10,315 nucleotides of DNA, taken from contig CAMKNF010000061.1 of the NCBI GenBank assembly GCA_946414115.1, positions 1 through 10,315 on the forward strand. Direction: 5' to 3'. Shown here piece after piece: positions 1-6,847 of the stretch (position 1 is its first letter; each line of letters begins with the position of its first letter). Under the pieces are notes generated by a model. That model had not been told where the DNA came from, searched no databases, and was given only the letters and a program-made list of their open reading frames with translations. The stretch comes from an uncultured Ruminococcus sp. GTDB taxonomy: Bacteria > Bacillota > Clostridia > Oscillospirales > Acutalibacteraceae. Both the position numbers and the translations under genes were made by a program.

Positions 1-45
1 CCACCGAGATCTACACTCTTTCCCTACACGACGCTCTTCCGATCT
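1..45 (+). other. Illumina P5/Read 1 adapter left on the contig end (artefact)
   Basis: These 45 bases match the 3' part of the Illumina TruSeq universal (P5) adapter, ending in the diagnostic CGCTCTTCCGATCT at 32-45. They are library sequence, not genome. Biological sequence begins at 46. The last residues of any reading frame that enters this block from the ispA side are false: Arg-Lys-Ser-Val-Val and a TAG stop come from the adapter. The last 22 bases (24-45) recur as a reverse complement at the other end of the window. Confidence 0.98.
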
Positions 46-395
46 AATGCAAGCGTCTGAAGTGCATCTCCTGCAAGCAAGGCGGTATCTTCTCCGTAAA
101 CTATATGATTTGACGGCTTTCCTCGTCTTAAATCATCGTCGTCCATACAAGGCAAATCGTCGTGAATAAGCGAATATGTATGGATCATCTCAACAGCGCA
201 AGCAAAGGGAGCTGCTTTTTCAGCTGTTTCGCCGCAAAGATTTGCAAACTCAAAAACAAGGCAGGGACGCACACGCTTTCCGCCTGCTTCAAGGCTGTAC
301 TTCATCGATTCAATTAGCTTTTTTTCCTTACAATTCAAGTCAGGCAGAAAATCAAATAGATATTTTTCCGTAACAGAAATATAATCAGTTTTCAA
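46..395 (-). CDS. ispA: Polyprenyl (farnesyl/geranylgeranyl) diphosphate synthase, N-terminal part, cut by contig end
   Basis: A trans-isoprenyl diphosphate synthase, which condenses isopentenyl diphosphate with allylic diphosphates in the cytoplasm to make C15 (or C20) precursors for undecaprenyl lipid carrier and quinones. Visible are the substrate-binding GGKRVRP (residues 38-44) and the first aspartate-rich motif DDLPCMDDDDLRRGKPS (79-95), followed by GDAL at 109-112. Only about 116 residues of the usual near-290 remain; the second aspartate-rich motif is off the contig. The start is a TTG at 393-395, chosen because a strong GGGAGGGTGA ribosome binding site lies five bases upstream and no ATG fits. 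It overlaps the end of xseB by 11 bases, which suggests translational coupling. The xseB-ispA order is common in Firmicutes, which favours ispA; chain length cannot be read from this fragment. Confidence 0.93.
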
Positions 396-615
396 CTAAA
401 TCACCCTCCCCATTTTTAATACGCTGTATTCTTTCGTTTATATCTTCAATCTGTCCTTTGCAGCTTTCAAGCTCTTTCATACAGAAGGCTAAAAGCTCGC
501 AAGCCTGAGCGTACTGCTCAACGCTTTCCTGCAAGGTAAGACTATTGTTTTCCATATTTTTTACAATTTCTTCAAGCTTTGCGTTTGCCTCTTCAAACGT
601 CATTTTTTTATTCAT
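385..615 (-). CDS. xseB: Exodeoxyribonuclease VII small subunit
   Basis: The 76-residue product matches the usual size and pattern of XseB, the small helical subunit that binds several-fold to the XseA catalytic subunit to form exonuclease VII, a cytoplasmic single-strand DNA exonuclease. The family pattern is clear: MTFEEANAKLEEIVKNMEN near residues 5-23, then S-L-T-L-Q-E-S and a second helix with FCMKELESCKGQIE (44-57). The start ATG follows AGAGGTG with a short spacer. It sits 30 bases after whiA and overlaps ispA. The usual partner xseA, which in many Firmicutes lies directly upstream, is absent here (whiA takes that place), so XseA must be encoded elsewhere if the enzyme is functional. 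Confidence 0.93.
   Translation of the reverse strand: MNKKMTFEEANAKLEEIVKNMENNSLTLQESVEQYAQACELLAFCMKELESCKGQIEDINERIQRIKNGEGDLVEN
401..411 (-). promoter_or_regulatory. Ribosome binding site that decides the ispA TTG start
   Basis: On the minus strand this reads GGGGAGGGTGA, a near-complete Shine-Dalgarno sequence, with a five-base spacer (TTTAG) to the TTG codon at 393-395. It lies inside the 3' end of xseB. It is the reason for placing the ispA start at a rare TTG. Confidence 0.75.
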
Positions 616-645
616 AGGAGTTACACCTCTGTTGATTTTAAAATA

Positions 646-1560
646 TTAATCATCTGCATATTCAAGCAGTCTTTGAATCCTGTGATTTGCTCCGCTTCGG
701 CTTATGGGCGGATTGAGATTCTGCCCCAAATCACGCAGTGACATTTCCGGATTTTCAAGCCTTAAATATGCAATTTCTCTTAAATCATCGGGCAATGAAT
801 CAAGACCGTTTTTCTTTTTGATTTTTTCAATTGCTTCAAGCTGTTTTGCGGCGGCAGTCGCTACCTTGCCGATATTTGCAAGCTCACCGTTTATTCGGCG
901 GTTTACGTTATTGCGCACAAGCTTTACAGCCTTTGTGCCCATAATTTCCATAGCCTTTACCGGTGCACCGATATATGTAAGTAAGTCGCAGATTTGTTCA
1001 CTGCCCTTGAAATAGACAACGTAGCTGCCGTTTCTCACAACTGTTTTCGGCGTAAAATCACACTCGGTAATTTCTGAAAGAATTTTGCATAAATCAAGTG
1101 AAAGATTCTTGTGCGGCACGCAAAATTCTGCATGATACCCCTTCAAAGGGTCGGAAACCGAACCGCAGGAAAGGAAAACTCCTCTGACAAACGCAGATGA
1201 CAGCTCCTCTGAACAAACGTTAGCCCTATTTACACGAAGTGTAATTTGACTTGAAGAATGGCCGAAGTCCTCAAAAATCCTCTTACAGTCATCAGAATCT
1301 ACAACTACTACCTTAAAAAGGTGACTGTCGCTTGATTTTGTACGAAGTGCTGTCTGCTTTTCAATTATCGGCATATATAAATTCTGAAGCAAAAATGTTA
1401 TTCGCTTGCAGGCGTAGGTGTTTTCGGTTTTGAAAACTATTCTGCTTTCGGAAAACGTCTTTCCGAACAGCAACATTCCGTAAAGCTCTGCTTTTAAAAG
1501 CTCCCTGTCGAAAACCTCTGCACTGCAAAGCTCTTTTTTTATTTCGGAAGAAAAAGACAC
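646..1560 (-). CDS. whiA: WhiA-family DNA-binding regulator
   Basis: A 304-residue WhiA homologue. In Actinobacteria WhiA controls sporulation genes; in Bacillus the orthologue YvcL affects cell division and chromosome segregation. The fold combines an N-terminal degenerate LAGLIDADG homing-endonuclease-like region with a C-terminal helix-turn-helix. Visible are the conserved block FVRGVFLSCGSVSDP (124-138), the linker NRRINGELANIGK (220-232), and the C-terminal helix-turn-helix with MSLRDLGQNLNPPISRSG (273-290) and NHRIQRLLEYADD at the end. The start is a GTG at 1558-1560, six bases after a strong GGGAGG site. It follows rapZ by 30 bases. In many Firmicutes yvcK/glmR lies between rapZ and whiA; here it does not. 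Length and motifs are normal, so the gene looks intact. Confidence 0.95.
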   Translation of the reverse strand: MSFSSEIKKELCSAEVFDRELLKAELYGMLLFGKTFSESRIVFKTENTYACKRITFLLQNLYMPIIEKQTALRTKSSDSHLFKVVVVDSDDCKRIFEDFGHSSSQITLRVNRANVCSEELSSAFVRGVFLSCGSVSDPLKGYHAEFCVPHKNLSLDLCKILSEITECDFTPKTVVRNGSYVVYFKGSEQICDLLTYIGAPVKAMEIMGTKAVKLVRNNVNRRINGELANIGKVATAAAKQLEAIEKIKKKNGLDSLPDDLREIAYLRLENPEMSLRDLGQNLNPPISRSGANHRIQRLLEYADD

Positions 1561-1566
1561 TTTTGT

Positions 1567-1572
1567 CCTCCC
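1567..1572 (-). promoter_or_regulatory. Ribosome binding site supporting the whiA GTG start
   Basis: GGGAGG on the minus strand, six bases before the GTG at 1558-1560. It lies in the 30-base rapZ-whiA gap and fixes the start of whiA at a non-ATG codon. Confidence 0.75.
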
Positions 1573-1590
1573 TTGGTTACATTAATCACT

Positions 1591-2454
1591 TTACTTTGAT
1601 ACGTCACGGTGCTGAATAACACAACGGTAGCCCTTCTGAACAAAATGTTCGTCAAGCGTTCTTGCTATTGTAACGCTTCTGTGTTTTCCGCCTGTACAGC
1701 CTATTCCGACCACAAGCTCGCTCTTGCCCTCTTTAAGATACAGAGGAACGGAGAAATCAAGCAAATTAAGAGTTCGCTTTATAAACTCCTGTGTATCGTC
1801 ACTGTCGAGAACATATTCACGTACCTCTTTATCAAGTCCCGTAAGGTGCTTAAGCTCGGGAATATAATAAGGATTCGGCAGACAGCGAACGTCAATAATC
1901 AGGTCGGCTTCAAGTGGGATTCCGTACTTAAAGCCGAATGACATAAACGTAAGCGTCAGACTCTGGGAGGTGTCCTCCATAAACATTGACATAACACGCT
2001 CACGCAACTGTTTATTTGACATATATGTTGTATCAATTTTGTAGTCAGCAAGCTTTTTTATCGGAATAAGCAGAGCCTTTTCAAACTCTACCGCCTCTGA
2101 AACAGAGCCGTCCTTAAGACGTTCCGACAGAGGATGCTTTCTGCGTGTTTCTTTATATCGTACAATAAGGCAATCAACCTTTGCATCAAAGAAAAGTATG
2201 CTAACGCTTTTATACTTCTGCTTGAACTTTTCAATTTCTGCATACATATCTTCAAAGTTCTCATTGCCTCTTACATCAACTACTACGGCAACACGCTTCA
2301 TCATATTGTCCTTTGAACTAAGGCACAATGAATAGAGCGTGGAAAGAAGTGACGCAGGAATATTATCAACACAATAGTATCCTATATCTTCAAGAACGTG
2401 GAGTGCGCTTGTTTTTCCTGCACCCGACATTCCCGTAATTATTACAAATTCCAT
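1591..2454 (-). CDS. rapZ: RapZ/YvcJ family P-loop nucleotide-binding protein
   Basis: A 287-residue member of the RapZ/YvcJ family. E. coli RapZ is an adaptor that delivers the GlmZ small RNA to RNase E to control glucosamine-6-phosphate synthase; Bacillus YvcJ hydrolyses GTP and affects competence. A role in this organism is not established. The N-terminal kinase-like domain has the Walker A motif GMSGAGKT (8-15), then YYCVDNIP (26-33), DVRGNENF (60-67) and RYKETRRKHPLSERL (99-113). The C-terminal domain has the family hallmarks FGFKYGIPLEADLIIDVRCL (173-192), PNPYY (193-197) and GIGCTGGKHRSV (250-261). A GGTGAT site precedes the ATG. It lies 17 bases after murB and 30 before whiA, in the usual cell-envelope cluster. 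Length is normal for the family. Confidence 0.95.
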   Translation of the reverse strand: MEFVIITGMSGAGKTSALHVLEDIGYYCVDNIPASLLSTLYSLCLSSKDNMMKRVAVVVDVRGNENFEDMYAEIEKFKQKYKSVSILFFDAKVDCLIVRYKETRRKHPLSERLKDGSVSEAVEFEKALLIPIKKLADYKIDTTYMSNKQLRERVMSMFMEDTSQSLTLTFMSFGFKYGIPLEADLIIDVRCLPNPYYIPELKHLTGLDKEVREYVLDSDDTQEFIKRTLNLLDFSVPLYLKEGKSELVVGIGCTGGKHRSVTIARTLDEHFVQKGYRCVIQHRDVSK

Positions 2455-2471
2455 AATATCACCAAACTAAA

Positions 2472-3377
2472 TCAGAGAATAATCAGTTCACATTCAAGAC
2501 TATAGCCTGTTTTTTCTGAAACAGTTTTCTGAATTTCACCAATCAAATCTCTTACATCTTTTGATGTTGCATTTGACTTGTTAATTATAAAGCCTGCGTG
2601 TTTTTCTGACACCTGTGCACCTCCGCAGGTTTTGCCCTTTAAGCCGCACTGTTCGATTAATGCACCTGCAAAATTGCCCTCGGGACGTTTGAAAACACTT
2701 CCTGCACTCGGGTATTCAAGCGGCTGCTTTGTGCTGCGGCGTGACATATAATCGTCCATTTTTGCTCTTATTTCATCGGGATTTCCCTTTTTGAGTTTTA
2801 GGGTAACTCCGGTAATTATCATATTATTTCTGCGATAAACGCTTGTTCTGTAACCGAAATTCAAATTTTCCTTTTCGGTTCTTCCGATTTCACCGCTCGG
2901 AGAAATGTGCGAAACGCTATGTACTATGTCTTTCATTTCACCGTCATATGCACCTGCGTTCATAAATACTGCGCCGCCGACTGTGCCGGGGATTCCCCAT
3001 GCAAATTCAAGTCCGGATAAGCCGCAATTGAGAGCAAACTTGCAGAGATAAGCAAGCGTTGCACCGGCACCGCAGAAAATAGTTGTATCATCTAACAACG
3101 TAATCTTACGGAAATCACCGTCAAGACGGATTACAGCACCCCTGATTCCCTCATCGCTCACAAGCAGATTGCTTCCGTTTCCGAGAATCATATAGTCAAC
3201 ATCTGAAGCCTGACACTCTTTCAAAATCGTGCTTAATTTGCTTAAATTATTTACCTTTATATATACGTCAGCATTTCCGCCGATTTTAAATGACGTGTGC
3301 TTGCTCATAGGCTCATATTTTCTTGCTTCGCAACCCAGAATTTCGGCGAGATTGAAAATGGTTTCGCTTTTATTCAT
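2472..3377 (-). CDS. murB: UDP-N-acetylenolpyruvoylglucosamine reductase
   Basis: MurB is the cytoplasmic FAD enzyme that reduces UDP-GlcNAc-enolpyruvate to UDP-MurNAc with NADPH, the second committed step of peptidoglycan synthesis. The 301-residue product carries the family motifs in order: HTSFKIGGNAD (27-37), the FAD-binding MILGNGSNLLVSDEG (63-77), GLEFAWGIPGTVGGAVFMN (122-140), AGAYDGEM (141-148), FGYRTSVY (174-181) containing a conserved Arg, the catalytic-serine block PSAGSVFKRP (223-232, Ser227), and a C-terminal Glu-containing stretch SLECELI (293-299). Length and the short YR-x-S-x-Y region fit the Gram-positive type rather than the long E. coli type. The ATG follows AAGGGG. It sits 21 bases after the PHP gene and 17 before rapZ. 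Confidence 0.97.
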   Translation of the reverse strand: MNKSETIFNLAEILGCEARKYEPMSKHTSFKIGGNADVYIKVNNLSKLSTILKECQASDVDYMILGNGSNLLVSDEGIRGAVIRLDGDFRKITLLDDTTIFCGAGATLAYLCKFALNCGLSGLEFAWGIPGTVGGAVFMNAGAYDGEMKDIVHSVSHISPSGEIGRTEKENLNFGYRTSVYRRNNMIITGVTLKLKKGNPDEIRAKMDDYMSRRSTKQPLEYPSAGSVFKRPEGNFAGALIEQCGLKGKTCGGAQVSEKHAGFIINKSNATSKDVRDLIGEIQKTVSEKTGYSLECELIIL

Positions 3378-3398
3378 AAAATACCCCTTTACTCAAAA

Positions 3399-4118
3399 TC
3401 AGTATGAAATATTCTTCTCATCAAAATATGCTTTCAGATTTTCAACGCTTGTGTTTACAATAAGCTTTTCAGGAAAATCAATGTCCTCAAGTATTTCAAG
3501 CGTTTTGTATGCTCTTCCGAGAGTATTTGTAAAATGAGCGTCAGTGTCAACACAAATCCTTGCACCGTATTTTTTGCAGAGCTTTGCAATTGTAACGCAG
3601 TTTCCGACATAATCTCTGCCGTATCTGAAGGCTGAATCGTTTATTTCAACGAGCTTTCCGTTCTTTGCAAAAGCAGGAATAACTTTTTCATAATCGTATT
3701 TAAAGTAATCCGAGCCGCTGTGACCGATTACATTTACATTCGGATTTTCTGCTAATTTGAGGTAAGCGTTAGTGCACTTTTCAACCGTCGCCTTTCCATC
3801 AAGTGTAATTGTGTGCATTGACGCTACTATCCAGTCAAGCTGTTGTTGGAGCGAGGCTTCAACATCAATATTACCGTCGTAATCGCAGATATTTGCTTCG
3901 ATACCACGCAGAAGTCTTACGCCCTGAAGATACTCCGGTAAAATCCCAAGTGATTCAAAATAAAACGGGCCCGGTGCACCCGCCATTGTACGGGCATGGT
4001 CGGTTATTGCAATTGCAAATAGTCCTAATTTGGATGCTTCATTAGCCATTTCGGTTACTGTTGCATATGCATGAGTTGATGCAATTGTATGTGTGTGAAG
4101 GTCTGCTATTAACTTCAT
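3399..4118 (-). CDS. PHP-domain metal-dependent phosphoesterase (YcdX-like)
   Basis: A 239-residue polymerase-and-histidinol-phosphatase (PHP) domain protein resembling the YcdX-type phosphatases. The metal-binding residues are visible: DLHTHT (6-11) with His8 and His10, His16, ITDHA (38-42) with Asp40-His41, GIEAN (72-76) with Glu74, ASMHT (99-103), GHSG (132-135), and DTDAH (191-195). Together these form the trinuclear metal site expected of an active hydrolase. The substrate cannot be read from the sequence. The ATG is only six bases after the hprK stop, and its likely GGGAG ribosome binding site overlaps the end of hprK, which suggests coupled translation. Its place between hprK and murB is one I recall from other Clostridia, but a functional link with HPr phosphorylation is not shown. 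Confidence 0.9.
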   Translation of the reverse strand: MKLIADLHTHTIASTHAYATVTEMANEASKLGLFAIAITDHARTMAGAPGPFYFESLGILPEYLQGVRLLRGIEANICDYDGNIDVEASLQQQLDWIVASMHTITLDGKATVEKCTNAYLKLAENPNVNVIGHSGSDYFKYDYEKVIPAFAKNGKLVEINDSAFRYGRDYVGNCVTIAKLCKKYGARICVDTDAHFTNTLGRAYKTLEILEDIDFPEKLIVNTSVENLKAYFDEKNISY

Positions 4119-4124
4119 TTATGT

Positions 4125-5093
4125 TTACTCCCATTTATCTACTATGGTTTTAGGTGAATCGGCAACCTCGTCAACGTCCATTCCAAGACTGCGCAACAAA
4201 TCCTGTGCGGCATTGTAGCCCATTTTCTTCTGTCTGTTGTTCATTGCGGCTACTTCTATAATTACTGCAAGGTTTCGTCCGGGCTTAACGGGAATTGTAA
4301 GAGTCGGCACTTCAACACCGAGAATGTCCATATATTCATTATCAAGTCCCATTCGGTCATAAACCTTTGCGCTGTCCCAGAGTTCAAGGTTGATTACCAT
4401 ATCAATCTTTTCCTGCATTTTAACAGCACCCATACCAAAGAGCTTACGTGCGTTGATAATTCCTATTCCTCGAAGCTCAATAAAATGCCTGATATTTGCA
4501 GGTGACTGCCCGATAAGCGTTGTTGCAGATGTTCTGCGGATTTCAACGGCGTCATCGGCAACAAGGCGATGTCCACGCTTGATAAGCTCCATAGCTGTTT
4601 CGCTCTTACCAACTCCGCTGTCGCCTATAAGCAGACAACCTTCACCGTAAACCTCGACAAGTACGCCGTGTCGGGTAATTCTCGGTGCAAGAGCGCGGTT
4701 AAGATAGTGAACAAGACGGGCAGTTAAATCCGAAGTGCTGTCATCTGTACTAAAAATCGAAACCTTGTGCAGTTTTGCACTCTCCAGAATTGCAGTTGAA
4801 GGCTCAATGTCACGACAGATAATTACAGCAGGCGGACCAAAGCTGAAAATTGAGTCGATAACCATTCTTTGAGCTTCCGAACCGAAACGTCCGAGATATG
4901 AAAACTCGGTATTTCCGAGAACCTGAATACGCTTGTTATCAAAGAATTCAAAGTAGCCTGTAAGCTCAAGTCCCGGTCTGTTAATTTCAACAGTCGTTAT
5001 ATTAATATCCCTATAATTTTCCGCTGCATAAACCTCACGCAGGTCTAAATCATTGACAATATCCAACAAAGGAACAGAAAATTCAACAGACAT
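4125..5093 (-). CDS. hprK: HPr kinase/phosphorylase
   Basis: HprK phosphorylates HPr on Ser46 with ATP or pyrophosphate and also removes that phosphate, setting carbon catabolite repression and inducer exclusion in Gram-positive bacteria. The 322-residue product has the two-domain layout: an N-terminal domain (about 1-130) and a kinase domain with catalytic His142 in RHGVLVEVYGEG (141-152), the P-loop GDSGVGKS (157-164), acidic metal ligands in VADDAVEI (178-185), and the HprK signature IELRGIGIINARKLFGMGAV (205-224). The C-terminal VKPGRNLAVIIEVAAMN block (269-285) is also present. Length is normal. The ATG at 5091-5093 follows GGCGGTGA. It is the first gene of the minus-strand run 46-5093, after a 112-base AT-rich spacer that holds a promoter candidate. 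Confidence 0.97.
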   Translation of the reverse strand: MSVEFSVPLLDIVNDLDLREVYAAENYRDINITTVEINRPGLELTGYFEFFDNKRIQVLGNTEFSYLGRFGSEAQRMVIDSIFSFGPPAVIICRDIEPSTAILESAKLHKVSIFSTDDSTSDLTARLVHYLNRALAPRITRHGVLVEVYGEGCLLIGDSGVGKSETAMELIKRGHRLVADDAVEIRRTSATTLIGQSPANIRHFIELRGIGIINARKLFGMGAVKMQEKIDMVINLELWDSAKVYDRMGLDNEYMDILGVEVPTLTIPVKPGRNLAVIIEVAAMNNRQKKMGYNAAQDLLRSLGMDVDEVADSPKTIVDKWE

Positions 5094-5135
5094 ACATTCA
5101 CCGCCTTAAATTTTTCGGGTATTATAGTTATCTTT

Positions 5136-5164
5136 ATTATACACCATATTGAGGTCGGTATAAA
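5136..5164 (-). promoter_or_regulatory. Candidate sigma-A promoter for the hprK operon
   Basis: On the minus strand there is a perfect -10 box TATAAT (5136-5141) and, 17 bases upstream, a four-of-six -35 box TTTATA (5159-5164). It lies in the only sizeable gap between gerC and hprK and would put the transcript start about 35 bases before the hprK ATG. A second TATAAT at 5121-5126 has no good -35 partner. No GC-rich hairpin with a T-run separates gerC from this promoter, so read-through from the ger operon is possible. Confidence 0.55.
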
Positions 5165-5205
5165 GTCTTTTTATGAATTATTTTTCAATTATTTTATTAT
5201 TTTTC

Positions 5206-5796
5206 TCATTTTGCAGCATTAATTTTTAAGGTTTCTGCTTTTATTTCTTTATCAGAATTAATATATGAAACAGAAAAAACTTTATTGCTGTCTGAATAAA
5301 AATTATTGAATATAGATAAAGAATTTAAACTTATATGCTTGTTATTGTTCTTTAACAGAATAATATGTTCTTCTGCCTTTTCGGGCAGCTTTTTATCATT
5401 TGCAAATTTTTCAAGCAAATTTTCATCGCATAATGTTACATACATAAGCGGTGAAAAATACGGCTTTTCTGATATATACCTAATATCATTTTTAAGTGTT
5501 TTATCCATTATTCTCTCTTCTGTTATGAACAATTCAACCTTTGAAAGCGAAAGGTTCGGTATATACTCGCTTTTTGCTTTTGAGCAGGCTTGTTCAAACG
5601 AATCTGCAAACACCGAAGTAAAAACCGGAGTATCCGAGCTTGAAAGCAGATAAAATGTGTAGCATATTTTACCGTCCTTTTCCCCTACTGTTACTGTTTC
5701 AGCAATTGAAGCCTTGTCAACCTGTTTAGAGCTTGAACAACCTGTGAACAGTATTGATGTTATGCAGAGCAGGATTAATATTATTTTCTTAGCCAT
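5206..5796 (-). CDS. gerC: GerC-type germinant-receptor lipoprotein, short (N-terminal domain only)
   Basis: The third gene of a GerA-type receptor operon, encoding the outer-leaflet lipoprotein subunit of the spore inner-membrane receptor. The start MAKKIILILLCITSILFTGC has a lysine-rich n-region, a hydrophobic core and a lipobox (F-T-G-C) with acylated Cys20. The body resembles the N-terminal GerAC domain, including a stretch with SLSKVELFITEE (83-94), followed by a strand like PLMYVTLCDENLLEKF (116-131). It is only 196 residues, whereas usual GerC proteins are near 370-400 with three domains. After the stop at 5206-5208 in-frame stops recur, and only 112 bases remain before hprK, so there is no frameshifted remnant of the missing part. 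It overlaps gerB by 8 bases, with an AGGAGGAGA ribosome binding site inside gerB. Assignment rests on operon position, lipobox and N-domain likeness. Confidence 0.8.
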   Translation of the reverse strand: MAKKIILILLCITSILFTGCSSSKQVDKASIAETVTVGEKDGKICYTFYLLSSSDTPVFTSVFADSFEQACSKAKSEYIPNLSLSKVELFITEERIMDKTLKNDIRYISEKPYFSPLMYVTLCDENLLEKFANDKKLPEKAEEHIILLKNNNKHISLNSLSIFNNFYSDSNKVFSVSYINSDKEIKAETLKINAAK

Positions 5797-6847
5797 TTAG
5801 TCTCCTCCTGAAAGCAATCAGATAGAACGTTGGAATTACAACTGCTGAAACAAAAGTAAGGATATTGAACAAATAGTGGTTGATTAATAATTCTTTTACT
5901 GCATTAAAATAATTTGCACAAATAAAAAGGACAAAAATTATTATTGAAAAAACGAGTATTATAGGCAATGAACTGCTTTTACCTGTTGATTTGCAAATAC
6001 ACGTGAGTATGAGTGAAATTACAAGGAATACTGTAAGCACCGAGATTGAGAGGTAAAGGCTGTCAAAACCGTCTAAATCTCCGAAATGTGTTGATTTTGA
6101 AAGCAAGAAGCATCTGTAATCCTGCGCAAACGCATACTCTCCGAGTGCGAATGTTGTAAAAAACAGAATCAGTGCAAAGATTATTGTTGTAATAATAATT
6201 GAATATACTATCTGTCTTGGGCGGAAGTTTTTTGTATATCCCGATAAAACTGCAAAAATCACCGCAGCAAAGGCAGGAGTAAGAAAAAAAGAAGTGTTGT
6301 TTATAAAATCGGTTTTCTGTCCTCTAAAAGAAAAATTCGTTGCGTTTATTTCTAAATTAGAAATATTGCCTGCAAAAATCAGAACGAATACTATAAATGA
6401 AAACACAAAAATAAATATTGAGCATCTTGCAATTGCGTTTGTTCCTTTGTAGGCGGCATATATGCAGACTGCAAGCAAAACCAGAGCAACTGCAAAAATA
6501 TTTGCTTCACTGTTGAGTTTATTTGAAAACATATCGCAGTATTTAATTAAAAAATATTCTGCTGTATAAACAAAATACATACAGTAAAATGCTGATATAA
6601 AAATTATTGCATTTGGAGTTTTGATATGAGCAAACGACATAAAATCAAGATCTGTTCTGCTCTTAATTATTGCCGACGGAATAAAAAATAAAGCCGTTAT
6701 TAAAAATCCTGAAATCAGAGTTAAGAGATCGAATAAAAATGAAGTTCCTTTTGGAATTTCAAAGCTTTCAAGTAAGATTACGGAGACGCCTGCAAGAAAA
6801 ATCAGGAGCAACAACCGCTTTGACGGGAATTTAATTTTTGTCTGCAT
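5789..6847 (-). CDS. gerB: GerB-type germinant-receptor integral membrane subunit
   Basis: A 352-residue, strongly hydrophobic protein of the GerAB/APC-superfamily transporter-like family, the subunit thought to bind the germinant in the spore inner membrane. About ten membrane segments are visible, for example around 11-26, 39-60, 79-98, 116-132, 142-160, 187-203, 214-234, 264-284, 294-311 and 326-346. Family features include the loop KGTNAIARC (134-142), the motif LGEYAFAQDYRCFLLSKS (235-252) after the seventh segment, and the LDGFDSLYLSISV stretch (258-270) before the eighth. Length is near the family norm of about 365. The ATG follows GGAGGA and overlaps the end of gerA by 17 bases; its own end overlaps gerC by 8. 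These overlaps indicate a single co-translated receptor operon. The germinant cannot be inferred. Confidence 0.9.
   Translation of the reverse strand: MQTKIKFPSKRLLLLIFLAGVSVILLESFEIPKGTSFLFDLLTLISGFLITALFFIPSAIIKSRTDLDFMSFAHIKTPNAIIFISAFYCMYFVYTAEYFLIKYCDMFSNKLNSEANIFAVALVLLAVCIYAAYKGTNAIARCSIFIFVFSFIVFVLIFAGNISNLEINATNFSFRGQKTDFINNTSFFLTPAFAAVIFAVLSGYTKNFRPRQIVYSIIITTIIFALILFFTTFALGEYAFAQDYRCFLLSKSTHFGDLDGFDSLYLSISVLTVFLVISLILTCICKSTGKSSSLPIILVFSIIIFVLFICANYFNAVKELLINHYLFNILTFVSAVVIPTFYLIAFRRRLNG

Noticed and set aside
704..1015. 103-codon plus-strand reading frame
   Set aside because: It is antisense to the conserved whiA coding region, with no family resemblance.
5206..5796. gerC as a frameshifted pseudogene
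   Set aside because: No GerC-like coding follows the stop in any frame, and the gene keeps a good ribosome site, lipobox and overlap with gerB. A short intact gene or clean deletion fits better.
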